From the NCBI GenBank assembly GCA_905371275.1, contig CAJPLH010000119.1, positions 1 through 5,954 on the forward strand: a stretch of 5,954 nt of DNA, in the 5' to 3' direction. The stretch is from Prevotellaceae bacterium. Its GTDB lineage: Bacteria; Bacteroidota; Bacteroidia; Bacteroidales; Bacteroidaceae. The translations under genes were made by a program, and so were the position numbers. Of this stretch, positions 1 through 5,954 are shown piece after piece (the first letter of the stretch is position 1; each line of letters starts with the position of its first letter). The notes beneath the pieces are model-generated. The model was not told the origin of the DNA and ran no database searches. It worked only from the letters and a program-made list of their open reading frames with translations.

Positions 1-750
1 GAATTCCTCAACGTGATGGATATCATTCTTATCATTTTCAAAGCTCTCAAATTCCAGAACTGTGACGCGCAAATCTCTCGTCGCCACCAAACAGCCCGCG
101 CCAAGTACATTGGTTCGGAAGATAACTGGGAAAAAGCAGAACAAGCTATCATTGAAGCTTGCGAAGAAAAGGGACTTAACGCAAAGATTGAGTATGGTGA
201 AGCTGCATTCTACGGTCCAAAACTCGACTTCATGGTGAAGGACGCGCTTGGACGTCGTTGGCAACTTGGTACAATTCAAGTGGACTACAACCTTCCAGAG
301 CGTTTCCAACTCGAATATACGGGCGAAGACAACAAGAAGCACCGTCCTGTGATGATTCACCGTGCTCCTTTCGGTTCTATGGAACGTTTCGTTGCTGTGC
401 TCATCGAACATACTGCCGGACACTTCCCACTTTGGTTGATGCCCGATCAAGCTGTGGTATTGCCTATCTCCGATAAGTTCAATGACTATGCGCGTGAAGT
501 ACGCAATCGTTTGGAAGCTGCCGATGTGCGCACGCTCATTGACGATCGTAGTGAAAAGATTGGCCGTAAGATTCGCGACAACGAAATGAAGCACATCCCC
601 TTCCTCCTCGTAGTAGGTGAGAAAGAGGCCGCAGATGGCACTGTTGCTGTGCGTGTGCAAGGCCAAGGTGGCGGACAAGAAGTGATGTCTATTGAAGACT
701 TCGCAGCACGCGTTCGCGCTGAAGTGGCAGAACAAATGGGCGAATACTAA
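1..750 (+). CDS. thrS: Threonyl-tRNA synthetase, C-terminal part (5' end outside window)
   Basis: Class II synthetase that charges tRNA-Thr with threonine in the cytoplasm. The frame is open from base 1 and the first residues (EFLNVMDII) already align with the catalytic core, so the ATG at 13-28 region is internal and the gene starts upstream. About 249 residues are present; the family is usually about 640, so the TGS, editing and first catalytic parts are missing. Visible here are FYGPK (70-74), the block RRWQLGTIQVDYNLPERF, and motif 3, MIHRAPFGSMERF. Its His120 corresponds to the zinc ligand E. coli His511, and Arg129 to the motif 3 arginine. The anticodon-binding domain follows from about residue 149, with EKIGRKIRDNE and LLVVGEKEA. 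The reading frame is intact to the TAA. A strong terminator follows within 50 bases, so this is the end of its transcript; the usual downstream partner infC is absent. Confidence 0.97.
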   Translation, partial: EFLNVMDIILIIFKALKFQNCDAQISRRHQTARAKYIGSEDNWEKAEQAIIEACEEKGLNAKIEYGEAAFYGPKLDFMVKDALGRRWQLGTIQVDYNLPERFQLEYTGEDNKKHRPVMIHRAPFGSMERFVAVLIEHTAGHFPLWLMPDQAVVLPISDKFNDYAREVRNRLEAADVRTLIDDRSEKIGRKIRDNEMKHIPFLLVVGEKEAADGTVAVRVQGQGGGQEVMSIEDFAARVRAEVAEQMGEY

Positions 751-793
751 GCCATAGCACACACTTCACTGAAGTTTCTTCATTTTCATACGT

Positions 794-840
794 TTTGCGC
801 CCTATCCATTCTCGTGGATGGGGCGCAAATGTTTCTTATT
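794..840 (+). terminator. Rho-independent terminator after thrS
   Basis: A 15-bp stem pairs 794-808 with 815-829, with one T-G wobble (803/820) and a 6-base loop TTCTCG. The GC-rich core is GCGCCC/GGGCGC. A T-rich tail (TGTTTCTTATT) follows directly. This should end thrS transcription and isolate it from nspC. Confidence 0.88.
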
Positions 841-847
841 TCCACGC

Positions 848-877
848 ACTACAAAGATATGAGCCCATCTTTGTAGT
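848..877. repeat. Perfect 11-bp inverted repeat (hairpin) upstream of nspC
   Basis: ACTACAAAGAT (848-858) is the exact reverse complement of ATCTTTGTAGT (867-877), with an 8-base loop ATGAGCCC. No T-tract follows on either strand, so it is not a standard terminator. It lies 48 bases before the nspC start and 18 bases after the thrS terminator stem. It could be an nspC leader structure, an operator or a second transcription barrier; the sequence does not decide between these. Confidence 0.7.
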
Positions 878-925
878 ACATCATCAAGACTCTAACGGAC
901 TCTTCCCTCGAATACTCCCTCCTCT

Positions 926-2107
926 ATGTCACAATACCCAGGTATCCCCTCTCCCGCTTACATATTGGAAGAAAAACTTCTTCGCCGAAATTTGACACTT
1001 ATACAAAGTGTTGCTCAACGCGCAGGCGTAGAATTCATTCTTGCTTTCAAAGCCTTTGCACTTTGGCGCACTTTCCCGATATTTCGCGAGTATATCAGCC
1101 ACACCACAGCCTCTTCCCCCTATGAAGCACGTCTAGCCTTTGAAGAATTTGGTAGTCGCGCGCACACCTATACTCCCGCTTACGAGGAAGAAACACTCAA
1201 CGAAATGCTTCGCTGCTCGTCAGTAATTACTTTCAACTCCCTGAGTCAATATGAACGTTTCCAGCCGTTAGTCAACGAATGGAACCAAACACACGGTGCC
1301 GACCAACAAGTGGGTTGCGGACTCCGTGTCAATCCAGAATACTCAGAGATTGAAACAGCACTTTACGACCCCTGCGCACCTGGTTCTCGCTTTGGCGTGC
1401 TGAACAGTGCGTTACCCACACAACTTCCGAACGATATTCGCGGCTTTCACATCCATTGCCATTGCGAAAGTAGTAGTTACGCGTTTGAAAATACACTGAA
1501 ACACATTGAAGAGAAATTCTCTGGATGGTTTGACCAGTTGGAATGGATTAACTTTGGTGGAGGACATCTTTTGACACGTGCCGACTATGACGTAGAACAT
1601 CTTGTGTCTACGCTCAAAGGATTCAAATCTCGCTATCCTCACCTTCGAGTGATTATGGAACCAGGTAGTGCATTTGCTTGGCAAACAGGTCCTTTGGTGG
1701 CTAAAATTGTGGACATCGTCAGCAACGCAGGCGTTAAGACCGCGCTATTCAACGCATCTTTCACTTGCCATATGCCAGATTGCCTGGAAATGCCTTATCA
1801 TCCACGTATCCGCGGTGCTGAAACTCTCGAAGACGGCGCAGAGATTGGACAAGAAACTGCCGACTGCGTCTATAGACTGGGCGGAAACAGTTGCCTGAGT
1901 GGCGATTATATGGGTTATTGGCGCTTCAAGCAACCCTTATCAGTCGGAGATGAAATCATTTTTGAGGATATGATTCACTACACCACTGTAAAGACAAATA
2001 TGTTCAATGGCATTCACCACCCTGCCATTTGCCTACAACACGAAAATGGTACAATAGAAGTTTTACGTCAATACCGTTACGAGGATTATCGCGACCGAAT
2101 GGACTAA
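926..2107 (+). CDS. nspC: Carboxynorspermidine/carboxyspermidine decarboxylase
   Basis: PLP-dependent, fold type III (alanine racemase-like) decarboxylase that removes CO2 from carboxynorspermidine or carboxyspermidine to give norspermidine or spermidine; cytoplasmic. At 393 residues it is near the family's usual length (about 380). Lys42 in LAFKAFA is the expected Schiff-base lysine. The barrel carries GFHIHCHCES (H177-E181), typical of NspC. The phosphate-binding loop is GGGH (211-214), followed by EPGSAF (from E245). The C-terminal domain has SCLSGDYMG, with Cys323 and Asp327 placed as the catalytic Cys and Asp of ODC-like decarboxylases. In Bacteroidota the enzyme normally follows carboxyspermidine dehydrogenase in spermidine synthesis; that gene is not in this window. 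ATG 926 fits the family N-terminus (YILEE); no Shine-Dalgarno is visible, as is usual in this phylum. Substrate preference (C3- or C4-derived triamine) cannot be read from sequence. recG starts 127 bases downstream. Confidence 0.95.
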   Translation: MSQYPGIPSPAYILEEKLLRRNLTLIQSVAQRAGVEFILAFKAFALWRTFPIFREYISHTTASSPYEARLAFEEFGSRAHTYTPAYEEETLNEMLRCSSVITFNSLSQYERFQPLVNEWNQTHGADQQVGCGLRVNPEYSEIETALYDPCAPGSRFGVLNSALPTQLPNDIRGFHIHCHCESSSYAFENTLKHIEEKFSGWFDQLEWINFGGGHLLTRADYDVEHLVSTLKGFKSRYPHLRVIMEPGSAFAWQTGPLVAKIVDIVSNAGVKTALFNASFTCHMPDCLEMPYHPRIRGAETLEDGAEIGQETADCVYRLGGNSCLSGDYMGYWRFKQPLSVGDEIIFEDMIHYTTVKTNMFNGIHHPAICLQHENGTIEVLRQYRYEDYRDRMD

Positions 2108-2234
2108 CCCCCTTATGCTTCATCTCACTAGCATCGTGCAGGATATTGCCGTCTTGTTGCATCTATCCAGCACAATCTAGGTTGGGAGTTTTCTTCTCTT
2201 CCATTGTTTATTCTTTTAGCAGCTTATCATTCCG

Positions 2235-4334
2235 ATGATTTCCTATTTAGACCAAGACATCACCTATGTTAAAGGAGTCGGTCCCCATCGTGCGCAATTG
2301 CTTCAGTCACAACTCAGCATCAACACGGTGGGAGATTTGCTGCACACCTATCCTTATAGACACGAAGACCGCACAAAAATTCATCGCATTGCAGACATCG
2401 TAGAGGGAATGCAAAACATTCAACTTCGCGGGCGCATTGTGATGATTCAAAAAGTCGGAGAAGGTCCGAAACGCAGGCTTGTTGCTAACTTTTCTGATGG
2501 CACTGGCTTTATTCAATTAGTGTGGTTTCGAGTGTCGAAGTCCCTTGAAAGTGCGTTTAAGGTTGGAGTAGACTATCAACTCTTTGGAGAACCCAAAACT
2601 TTTGGTGCCTATTTTTCCATCGCTCATCCCGAAATGGAAGAACTCGAAAAGGTGAAGAATCGCCCACTTTTGCGTATGCAACCAGTCTATCATCTGACTG
2701 AGCGACTAACGCGTGCGCATATTTCTTCCAAAACACTCAACGAATTGATTGCTACAGCTTTGGAGCGATTGCCAACTGCACTGCCCGAAGTGTTTAGTCC
2801 TGAGTTTCTACAAGAACATCAATTAGTTACCCACGACAAAGCCGTTCGTGATATCCATTTCTCACAAAATGCACAAGATGTTTCTGCGGCAAAGCATAGA
2901 CTTAAATTTGAGGAATTGTTTTTTCTTCAATTATCTATCTTGCAATATCACCAATCACAAAAGGTTACGCAAGCAGGATGGCAATTTACTCGTGTGGGAC
3001 AATACTTCAACACCTTTTACAAGGAGCATATCCCGTTTGCACTGACAGAAGCTCAAAAGCGTGTCATCAAAGAAGTCCATAACGATTTGCGTAGTGGCCA
3101 GCAAATGAACAGACTTCTACAAGGCGATGTTGGTTCGGGCAAAACGATGGTGGCAACACTCGTGTGTTTGCTTGCGCTAGACAACGGCTTCCAAGCTGCA
3201 CTGATGGCTCCCACGGAGATTTTAGCAGAGCAACATTATAAAGGCATTGTCTCACAACTTGCTCCTTTGGGCATCCGCGTTGAACTCCTCACGGGAAATG
3301 TAAAAGGAAAGCGAAGAAAAGACATTCTTTCGGGAGTTGCCACTGGGGAAGTGCAACTTCTCATCGGTACACACGCACTTATTGAGCCAACGGTGGCTTT
3401 TGCCAATCTCGGTCTTTGTGTTATTGATGAACAACACCGCTTTGGGGTGAAACAACGTGCCGCACTTTGGGCTAAAAACTCGCGTCCACCTCACATTTTA
3501 GTAATGACAGCCACACCAATTCCTCGCACACTTGCTATGACGGTCTACGGAGATTTGGACGTGAGCGTCATCGATCAACTACCGCCTGGACGTAAGCCCA
3601 TCCAAACGCGTCACTATCGCTCTGCACAGCGTAAGCAACTCTATTCTGGGATAGTGCAAGAACTTCAGAAAGGACGACAAGTTTATTTTGTTTATCCCTT
3701 GATTGACGAAAACGAAAAACTGGATCTCATTGCTTTAGAACAGGGTTTTGAAGCTGTTTCTTCCTCCTTCCATCCTTGGAAGGTCGGACGTGTTCACGGA
3801 CGAATGAAGCCTAATGAAAAAGATGAGGTGATGAAAGCTTTTGCTGCCAACGAAATTCAAATACTCGTGGCTACCACCGTCATTGAAGTTGGCGTGAACG
3901 TACCGAATGCCTCTGTGATGGTCATTGAAAATGCCGAACGTTTTGGACTTGCTCAACTGCACCAACTGAGAGGGCGTGTAGGTAGAGGTGCAGAACAAAG
4001 CTATTGCATCCTCGTCACCAAGGATAACCTATCTGAAGCAACGCGCCAACGTATGGATATAATGGTAGATACCAACGACGGCTTTGTTATTTCTGAAGCA
4101 GATATGAAATTCCGCGGTCCCGGAGATTTGGAGGGGACAGCACAGAGTGGCCTTCCCTTCGATCTTAGAATTGCGAACTTAGTTGGCGATGCCGAATTGA
4201 TGTCGGAAGCAAGGGAGGCTGCGCGAAAAATACTCCAACAAGATGCCAATCACGAGTTGTCTATCTATACACCAATTTGGGAAGAACTTAAACGGCTAAA
4301 GCACCAACGGCAAGATTTCTCAGGCATTTCATAG
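2235..4334 (+). CDS. recG: ATP-dependent DNA helicase RecG
   Basis: Superfamily 2 double-stranded DNA translocase that remodels stalled replication forks, Holliday junctions and R-loops. At 699 residues it is full length (E. coli RecG is 693). The N-terminal part opens with VKGVGPHRAQLL, followed by the OB-fold wedge domain at roughly 60-160. Helicase motifs in order are Walker A GDVGSGKT (297-304, Lys303), APTEILAEQH (motif Ia), DEQH (398-401), TATPIPRT (from T425), TTVIEVGVNVPNA (motif V) and QLRGRVGRG (from Q577, motif VI). The TRG region that couples ATP hydrolysis to translocation follows: TNDGF then FRGPGDLEGTAQSG. All key residues are present. ATG 2235 gives the expected N-terminus. 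The 127 bases after nspC hold no terminator and no clear promoter, so read-through from nspC is possible. A weak hairpin at 4340-4368 may end the transcript. Confidence 0.98.
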   Translation: MISYLDQDITYVKGVGPHRAQLLQSQLSINTVGDLLHTYPYRHEDRTKIHRIADIVEGMQNIQLRGRIVMIQKVGEGPKRRLVANFSDGTGFIQLVWFRVSKSLESAFKVGVDYQLFGEPKTFGAYFSIAHPEMEELEKVKNRPLLRMQPVYHLTERLTRAHISSKTLNELIATALERLPTALPEVFSPEFLQEHQLVTHDKAVRDIHFSQNAQDVSAAKHRLKFEELFFLQLSILQYHQSQKVTQAGWQFTRVGQYFNTFYKEHIPFALTEAQKRVIKEVHNDLRSGQQMNRLLQGDVGSGKTMVATLVCLLALDNGFQAALMAPTEILAEQHYKGIVSQLAPLGIRVELLTGNVKGKRRKDILSGVATGEVQLLIGTHALIEPTVAFANLGLCVIDEQHRFGVKQRAALWAKNSRPPHILVMTATPIPRTLAMTVYGDLDVSVIDQLPPGRKPIQTRHYRSAQRKQLYSGIVQELQKGRQVYFVYPLIDENEKLDLIALEQGFEAVSSSFHPWKVGRVHGRMKPNEKDEVMKAFAANEIQILVATTVIEVGVNVPNASVMVIENAERFGLAQLHQLRGRVGRGAEQSYCILVTKDNLSEATRQRMDIMVDTNDGFVISEADMKFRGPGDLEGTAQSGLPFDLRIANLVGDAELMSEAREAARKILQQDANHELSIYTPIWEELKRLKHQRQDFSGIS

Positions 4335-4339
4335 ACTTA

Positions 4340-4371
4340 TGTCGTCTTGTTCCGTAATAAGAAAGACATTT
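4340..4371 (+). terminator. Possible weak terminator after recG
   Basis: TGTC (4340-4343) pairs with GACA (4365-4368) and TCTT (4345-4348) with AAGA (4359-4362), separated by a small internal loop and closed by a 10-base loop. Only three T's follow. It is well placed, 5 bases after the recG stop, but is much weaker than the two other terminators in the window. Confidence 0.25.
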
Positions 4372-4467
4372 GCAAACACTCTTTCGTATGTAATTGCCAA
4401 TTTATCAAGTTCCACCAGTTAGTTTTTGCAACAAAGAAAAATCTACGCACAAATAATCTTACATTTG

Positions 4468-4498
4468 TTTGCTATATAAGAGATTTTCTCTACATTTG
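4468..4498 (+). promoter_or_regulatory. Bacteroidota-type promoter for the exported protein gene
   Basis: TTTG (4468-4471) is followed after exactly 19 bases by TACATTTG (4491-4498), matching the Bacteroides -33/-7 consensus TTTG-N19-TAnnTTTG at every defined base. Transcription would begin a few bases later, near 4502-4506, giving a leader of about 30 bases ending in the A-rich stretch CTAAAAAATATG before the start at 4535. A second TACATTTG lies at 4460-4467 but has no TTTG at the right distance. A 5-bp palindrome, AGAGA-TTT-TCTCT (4479-4491), fills the spacer and could be an operator. Confidence 0.75.
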
Positions 4499-4534
4499 CT
4501 CAATCAGTTTACTATTCTCTAAAAAATATGCGAT

Positions 4535-5572
4535 ATGAAACGAATCTTTTTCTCCCTTATCCTCACTAGTGCAGCCCTTTCTGCAAGCGCGATGAACGTA
4601 CGTGATGCTCGTGATTACGCCTATTTCTTGACCGATAAAATGGCGTACGAACTAAATCTTACGCCCCTTCAATACGAACGAGTTTACGAAGTCAACTTAG
4701 ACTACTTCCTCGCCATCAACTCACCCTATGATGTAGAGCGATATCAGGACTATCGAGATGACGATTTGCGTTGCATTCTTTCTAATCGCCAATATTGGGA
4801 CTACAGCAATGCCAACTATTTCTATCGCCCTCTTACTTGGGGACGTGGCTCTTGGGTCTTCAATATCTATAGTCGTTATAACTATGCCAACAACTACTAT
4901 TTTGGTAGACCTTCTTGCTATGATAGCTATCAAGGTTCTAATTGGGCTTTGCGCATCTCTAGCAGAAATTCTCCCTACTCGGGCATATCTTTTGACTTTC
5001 ACCTAGGAGGTATGCGAGATTCTTATTCTCGCTATTACAATGTTCCCATCAATGCGCAACCCTATCAGCACGAACCCTTGATTATCTTGGATGGCCGTCG
5101 TGGTGGCAATGCTTCCTATGAAATCATCGATGGACGCTATGGAGGATATAATGGAGGATATTACGTATCTCCATCCTCTGAGTATTACGGAAATGGTGCT
5201 ATGCGATATTCCTCTCCACAAAGCAACATCGAGATTTACGATGGCAGACGCGGTGGTTCAAGTTTTAATGGAGTTTCCTCAAACTATTATCGTGGTTATC
5301 AAGGAAATGGTGGAGCATATTATGGCTATGGTCGTCAAAGTAATAGTAATTACTACTCAGTTCCTCAAAATAGACAAAGCGAACGAGTGAACTACGGCAG
5401 CAGCTATGATTCTGGAAGACGCGGCAACAGCGTATTTCAACAGCCACAGCGCGAAATTCAACAATCTCAGCGGGAAGTAAGAAGCAATTCTTCCGTGAAA
5501 CAAGACAATAACAATAATAGCGGAAGCACACGTGAGGTGAATGGCACCATCATTGTGGGTGGTCGCCGATAA
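4535..5572 (+). CDS. Exported Tyr/Asn/Gly-rich repeat protein, function unknown
   Basis: I cannot name this family. The first 19 residues (MKRIFFSLILTSAALSASA) are a classic Sec signal peptide with a likely signal peptidase I cut after ASA; there is no lipobox cysteine. The mature protein of about 326 residues has two parts. Residues 20-160 look folded: a helical segment with LNLTPLQYERVYEVN, recalling LTxxQ stretches of Spy/CpxP-like periplasmic proteins (weak analogy), then FYRPLTWGRGSWVF. The only two cysteines are C80 and C128, a possible disulfide. From about 180 on it is low complexity, rich in Tyr, Asn, Gly, Ser, Arg and Gln, with repeated motifs DGRRGG (186-191), DGRYGG (199-204), DGRRGG (236-241), SGRRGN (293-298) and a terminal GGRR (342-345), several preceded by I-x-I. 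No membrane helix is seen after the signal. It is probably periplasmic or surface-associated. It has its own promoter and terminator, so it is likely monocistronic. Confidence 0.88.
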   Translation: MKRIFFSLILTSAALSASAMNVRDARDYAYFLTDKMAYELNLTPLQYERVYEVNLDYFLAINSPYDVERYQDYRDDDLRCILSNRQYWDYSNANYFYRPLTWGRGSWVFNIYSRYNYANNYYFGRPSCYDSYQGSNWALRISSRNSPYSGISFDFHLGGMRDSYSRYYNVPINAQPYQHEPLIILDGRRGGNASYEIIDGRYGGYNGGYYVSPSSEYYGNGAMRYSSPQSNIEIYDGRRGGSSFNGVSSNYYRGYQGNGGAYYGYGRQSNSNYYSVPQNRQSERVNYGSSYDSGRRGNSVFQQPQREIQQSQREVRSNSSVKQDNNNNSGSTREVNGTIIVGGRR

Positions 5573-5574
5573 GT

Positions 5575-5611
5575 AGATGCTGCAAAACTCGTTTTTGCAG
5601 CATCTGTTTTT
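5575..5611 (+). terminator. Strong Rho-independent terminator after the exported protein gene
   Basis: A perfect 13-bp stem pairs AGATGCTGCAAAA (5575-5587) with TTTTGCAGCATCT (5593-5605) around a 5-base loop CTCGT, followed by GTTTTT. It begins 2 bases after the TAA. The A-run at the stem's inner end is unusual, but the T-tract makes the orientation clear. Confidence 0.9.
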
Positions 5612-5784
5612 GGGGTTTGATGAAGGGAATAATGCAAGGCATTGAGATTGAGGATGAAGCGAGCTTATTAAAGTACGCGCCAAGGCTGAATATCGACAAT
5701 AACTCAGCAGTTTGCTCTTTATAAAACACCCTGTGTTTTCTTATCATTGAAAGGGTTCTAGTACTGTACAAAGAGTCTTGCTTT

Positions 5785-5834
5785 CGTACCCTAAAGTCAA
5801 TAGATATTTAAGAAAACTTTGCCTATCGTACCCT
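5785..5834. repeat. Direct repeat CGTACCCT, two copies 42 bases apart
   Basis: CGTACCCT occurs at 5785-5792 and 5827-5834. Each copy is preceded by TTGC, at 3 and 4 bases' distance respectively, so the similarity extends beyond the 8-mer. A 42-base period is four helical turns, compatible with paired protein-binding sites, but chance is not excluded. Confidence 0.45.
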
Positions 5835-5845
5835 TCCATTTAACG

Positions 5846-5876
5846 CCCAAATCCGAACTCTGAAAAAGTTCTTGGG
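5846..5876. repeat. Bulged hairpin in the right-hand non-coding stretch
   Basis: CCCAA (5846-5850) pairs with TTGGG (5872-5876) and GAACT (5855-5859) with AGTTC (5867-5871), giving a 10-bp stem with a 4-base bulge (ATCC) on one side and a 7-base loop CTGAAAA. No T-tract follows, so it is not a terminator. An RNA leader element or chance are both possible. Confidence 0.35.
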
Positions 5877-5954
5877 AAATATGCGATTCTCAGCGCGTTA
5901 TTTTTTGAACATTTTGGGACAAAAATGCCGTTTTCATCGAAGATAAAGTCTGTT

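Larger units (their letters stand above)
5612..5954. other. Non-coding stretch with small hairpins and a duplicated motif
   Basis: No convincing gene is present. The longest + strand candidate is a 34-codon ORF at 5620-5724. The - strand frames here run back into the terminator and the previous gene and look like shadows. Structure that can be seen: a 7-bp hairpin AAAACAC/GTGTTTT (5723-5739); CGTACCCT twice (5785-5792 and 5827-5834); a bulged 10-bp hairpin (5846-5876); and CATTTT/AAAATG (5910-5927). The stretch could be the regulatory region of a gene starting beyond the right edge, or a degenerate or repeated intergenic element. An ATG at 5925 stays open for 10 codons to the edge, too short to call. 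Confidence 0.6.

Noticed and set aside
1..6. GAATTC at the very first base, suggesting a clone edge
   Set aside because: The six bases encode Glu-Phe that fit the ThrRS alignment (EFLNV), and another GAATTC occurs uncut at 1031-1036. The edge may or may not be a cloning site; it has no biological meaning.
13..15. Start codon candidate for the first ORF
   Set aside because: The frame is open to base 1, and the ATG falls about 390 residues into a normal ThrRS, so it is an internal methionine (or a codon of similar position), not a gene start.
2115..2180. 21-codon ORF between nspC and recG
   Set aside because: Too short, with no ribosome-site or composition support and no recognisable product.
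4721..5221. Minus-strand and alternate-frame ORFs rich in Ile/Ala inside the exported protein gene
   Set aside because: They are shadows of the Tyr/Asn/Arg-rich codons on the + strand. The + frame has a signal peptide, promoter and terminator, while the others have none.
5750..5770. GGGTTCTAGTAC resembling a tRNA T-loop
   Set aside because: No acceptor, D or anticodon arm can be built around it, and the T-loop consensus GGTTCRANNCC is not met.
5550..5771. Minus-strand 73-codon ORF covering the last terminator
   Set aside because: It starts at TTG, runs through the strong + strand terminator and into the C-terminal coding end of the previous gene. No promoter or family resemblance was seen.
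5899..5907. TA plus T-run plus G resembling a -7 promoter box
   Set aside because: It is one base too long for TAnnTTTG and has no TTTG at the right distance upstream.

Overview
The window reads as chromosomal DNA from a Bacteroidota bacterium, most likely order Bacteroidales. Three observations point there: the ThrRS and RecG proteins have Bacteroidales-like wording, no start codon has a clear Shine-Dalgarno sequence, and one promoter matches the Bacteroidota consensus exactly (TTTG, 19 bases, TACATTTG). Genus is not resolvable by eye; Prevotella-like or Porphyromonas-like relatives are plausible.

Layout, all genes on the + strand: (1) the 3' part of thrS (threonyl-tRNA synthetase), open at the left edge, followed by a strong hairpin terminator and a second perfect hairpin; (2) nspC, carboxynorspermidine/carboxyspermidine decarboxylase, the last step of the alternative spermidine pathway; (3) recG, a complete ATP-dependent branch-migration helicase; (4) a 200-base spacer carrying a good promoter; (5) a gene for an exported Tyr/Asn/Gly/Ser-rich protein of unknown function with repeated DGRRGG-type motifs, closed by a near-ideal terminator; (6) about 340 bases with no convincing gene but with several small hairpins and a duplicated CGTACCCT motif.

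The first three genes are housekeeping functions (translation, polyamine synthesis, replication-fork repair) with no evident shared pathway. thrS is transcriptionally closed off from nspC. nspC and recG may be co-transcribed, since no terminator is evident in the 127 bases between them. The exported protein has its own promoter and terminator and is probably a single-gene unit.

I see no mobile element, CRISPR array, tRNA or rRNA. The least explained parts are the exported repeat protein, its promoter with a palindrome in the spacer, and the right-hand non-coding stretch.
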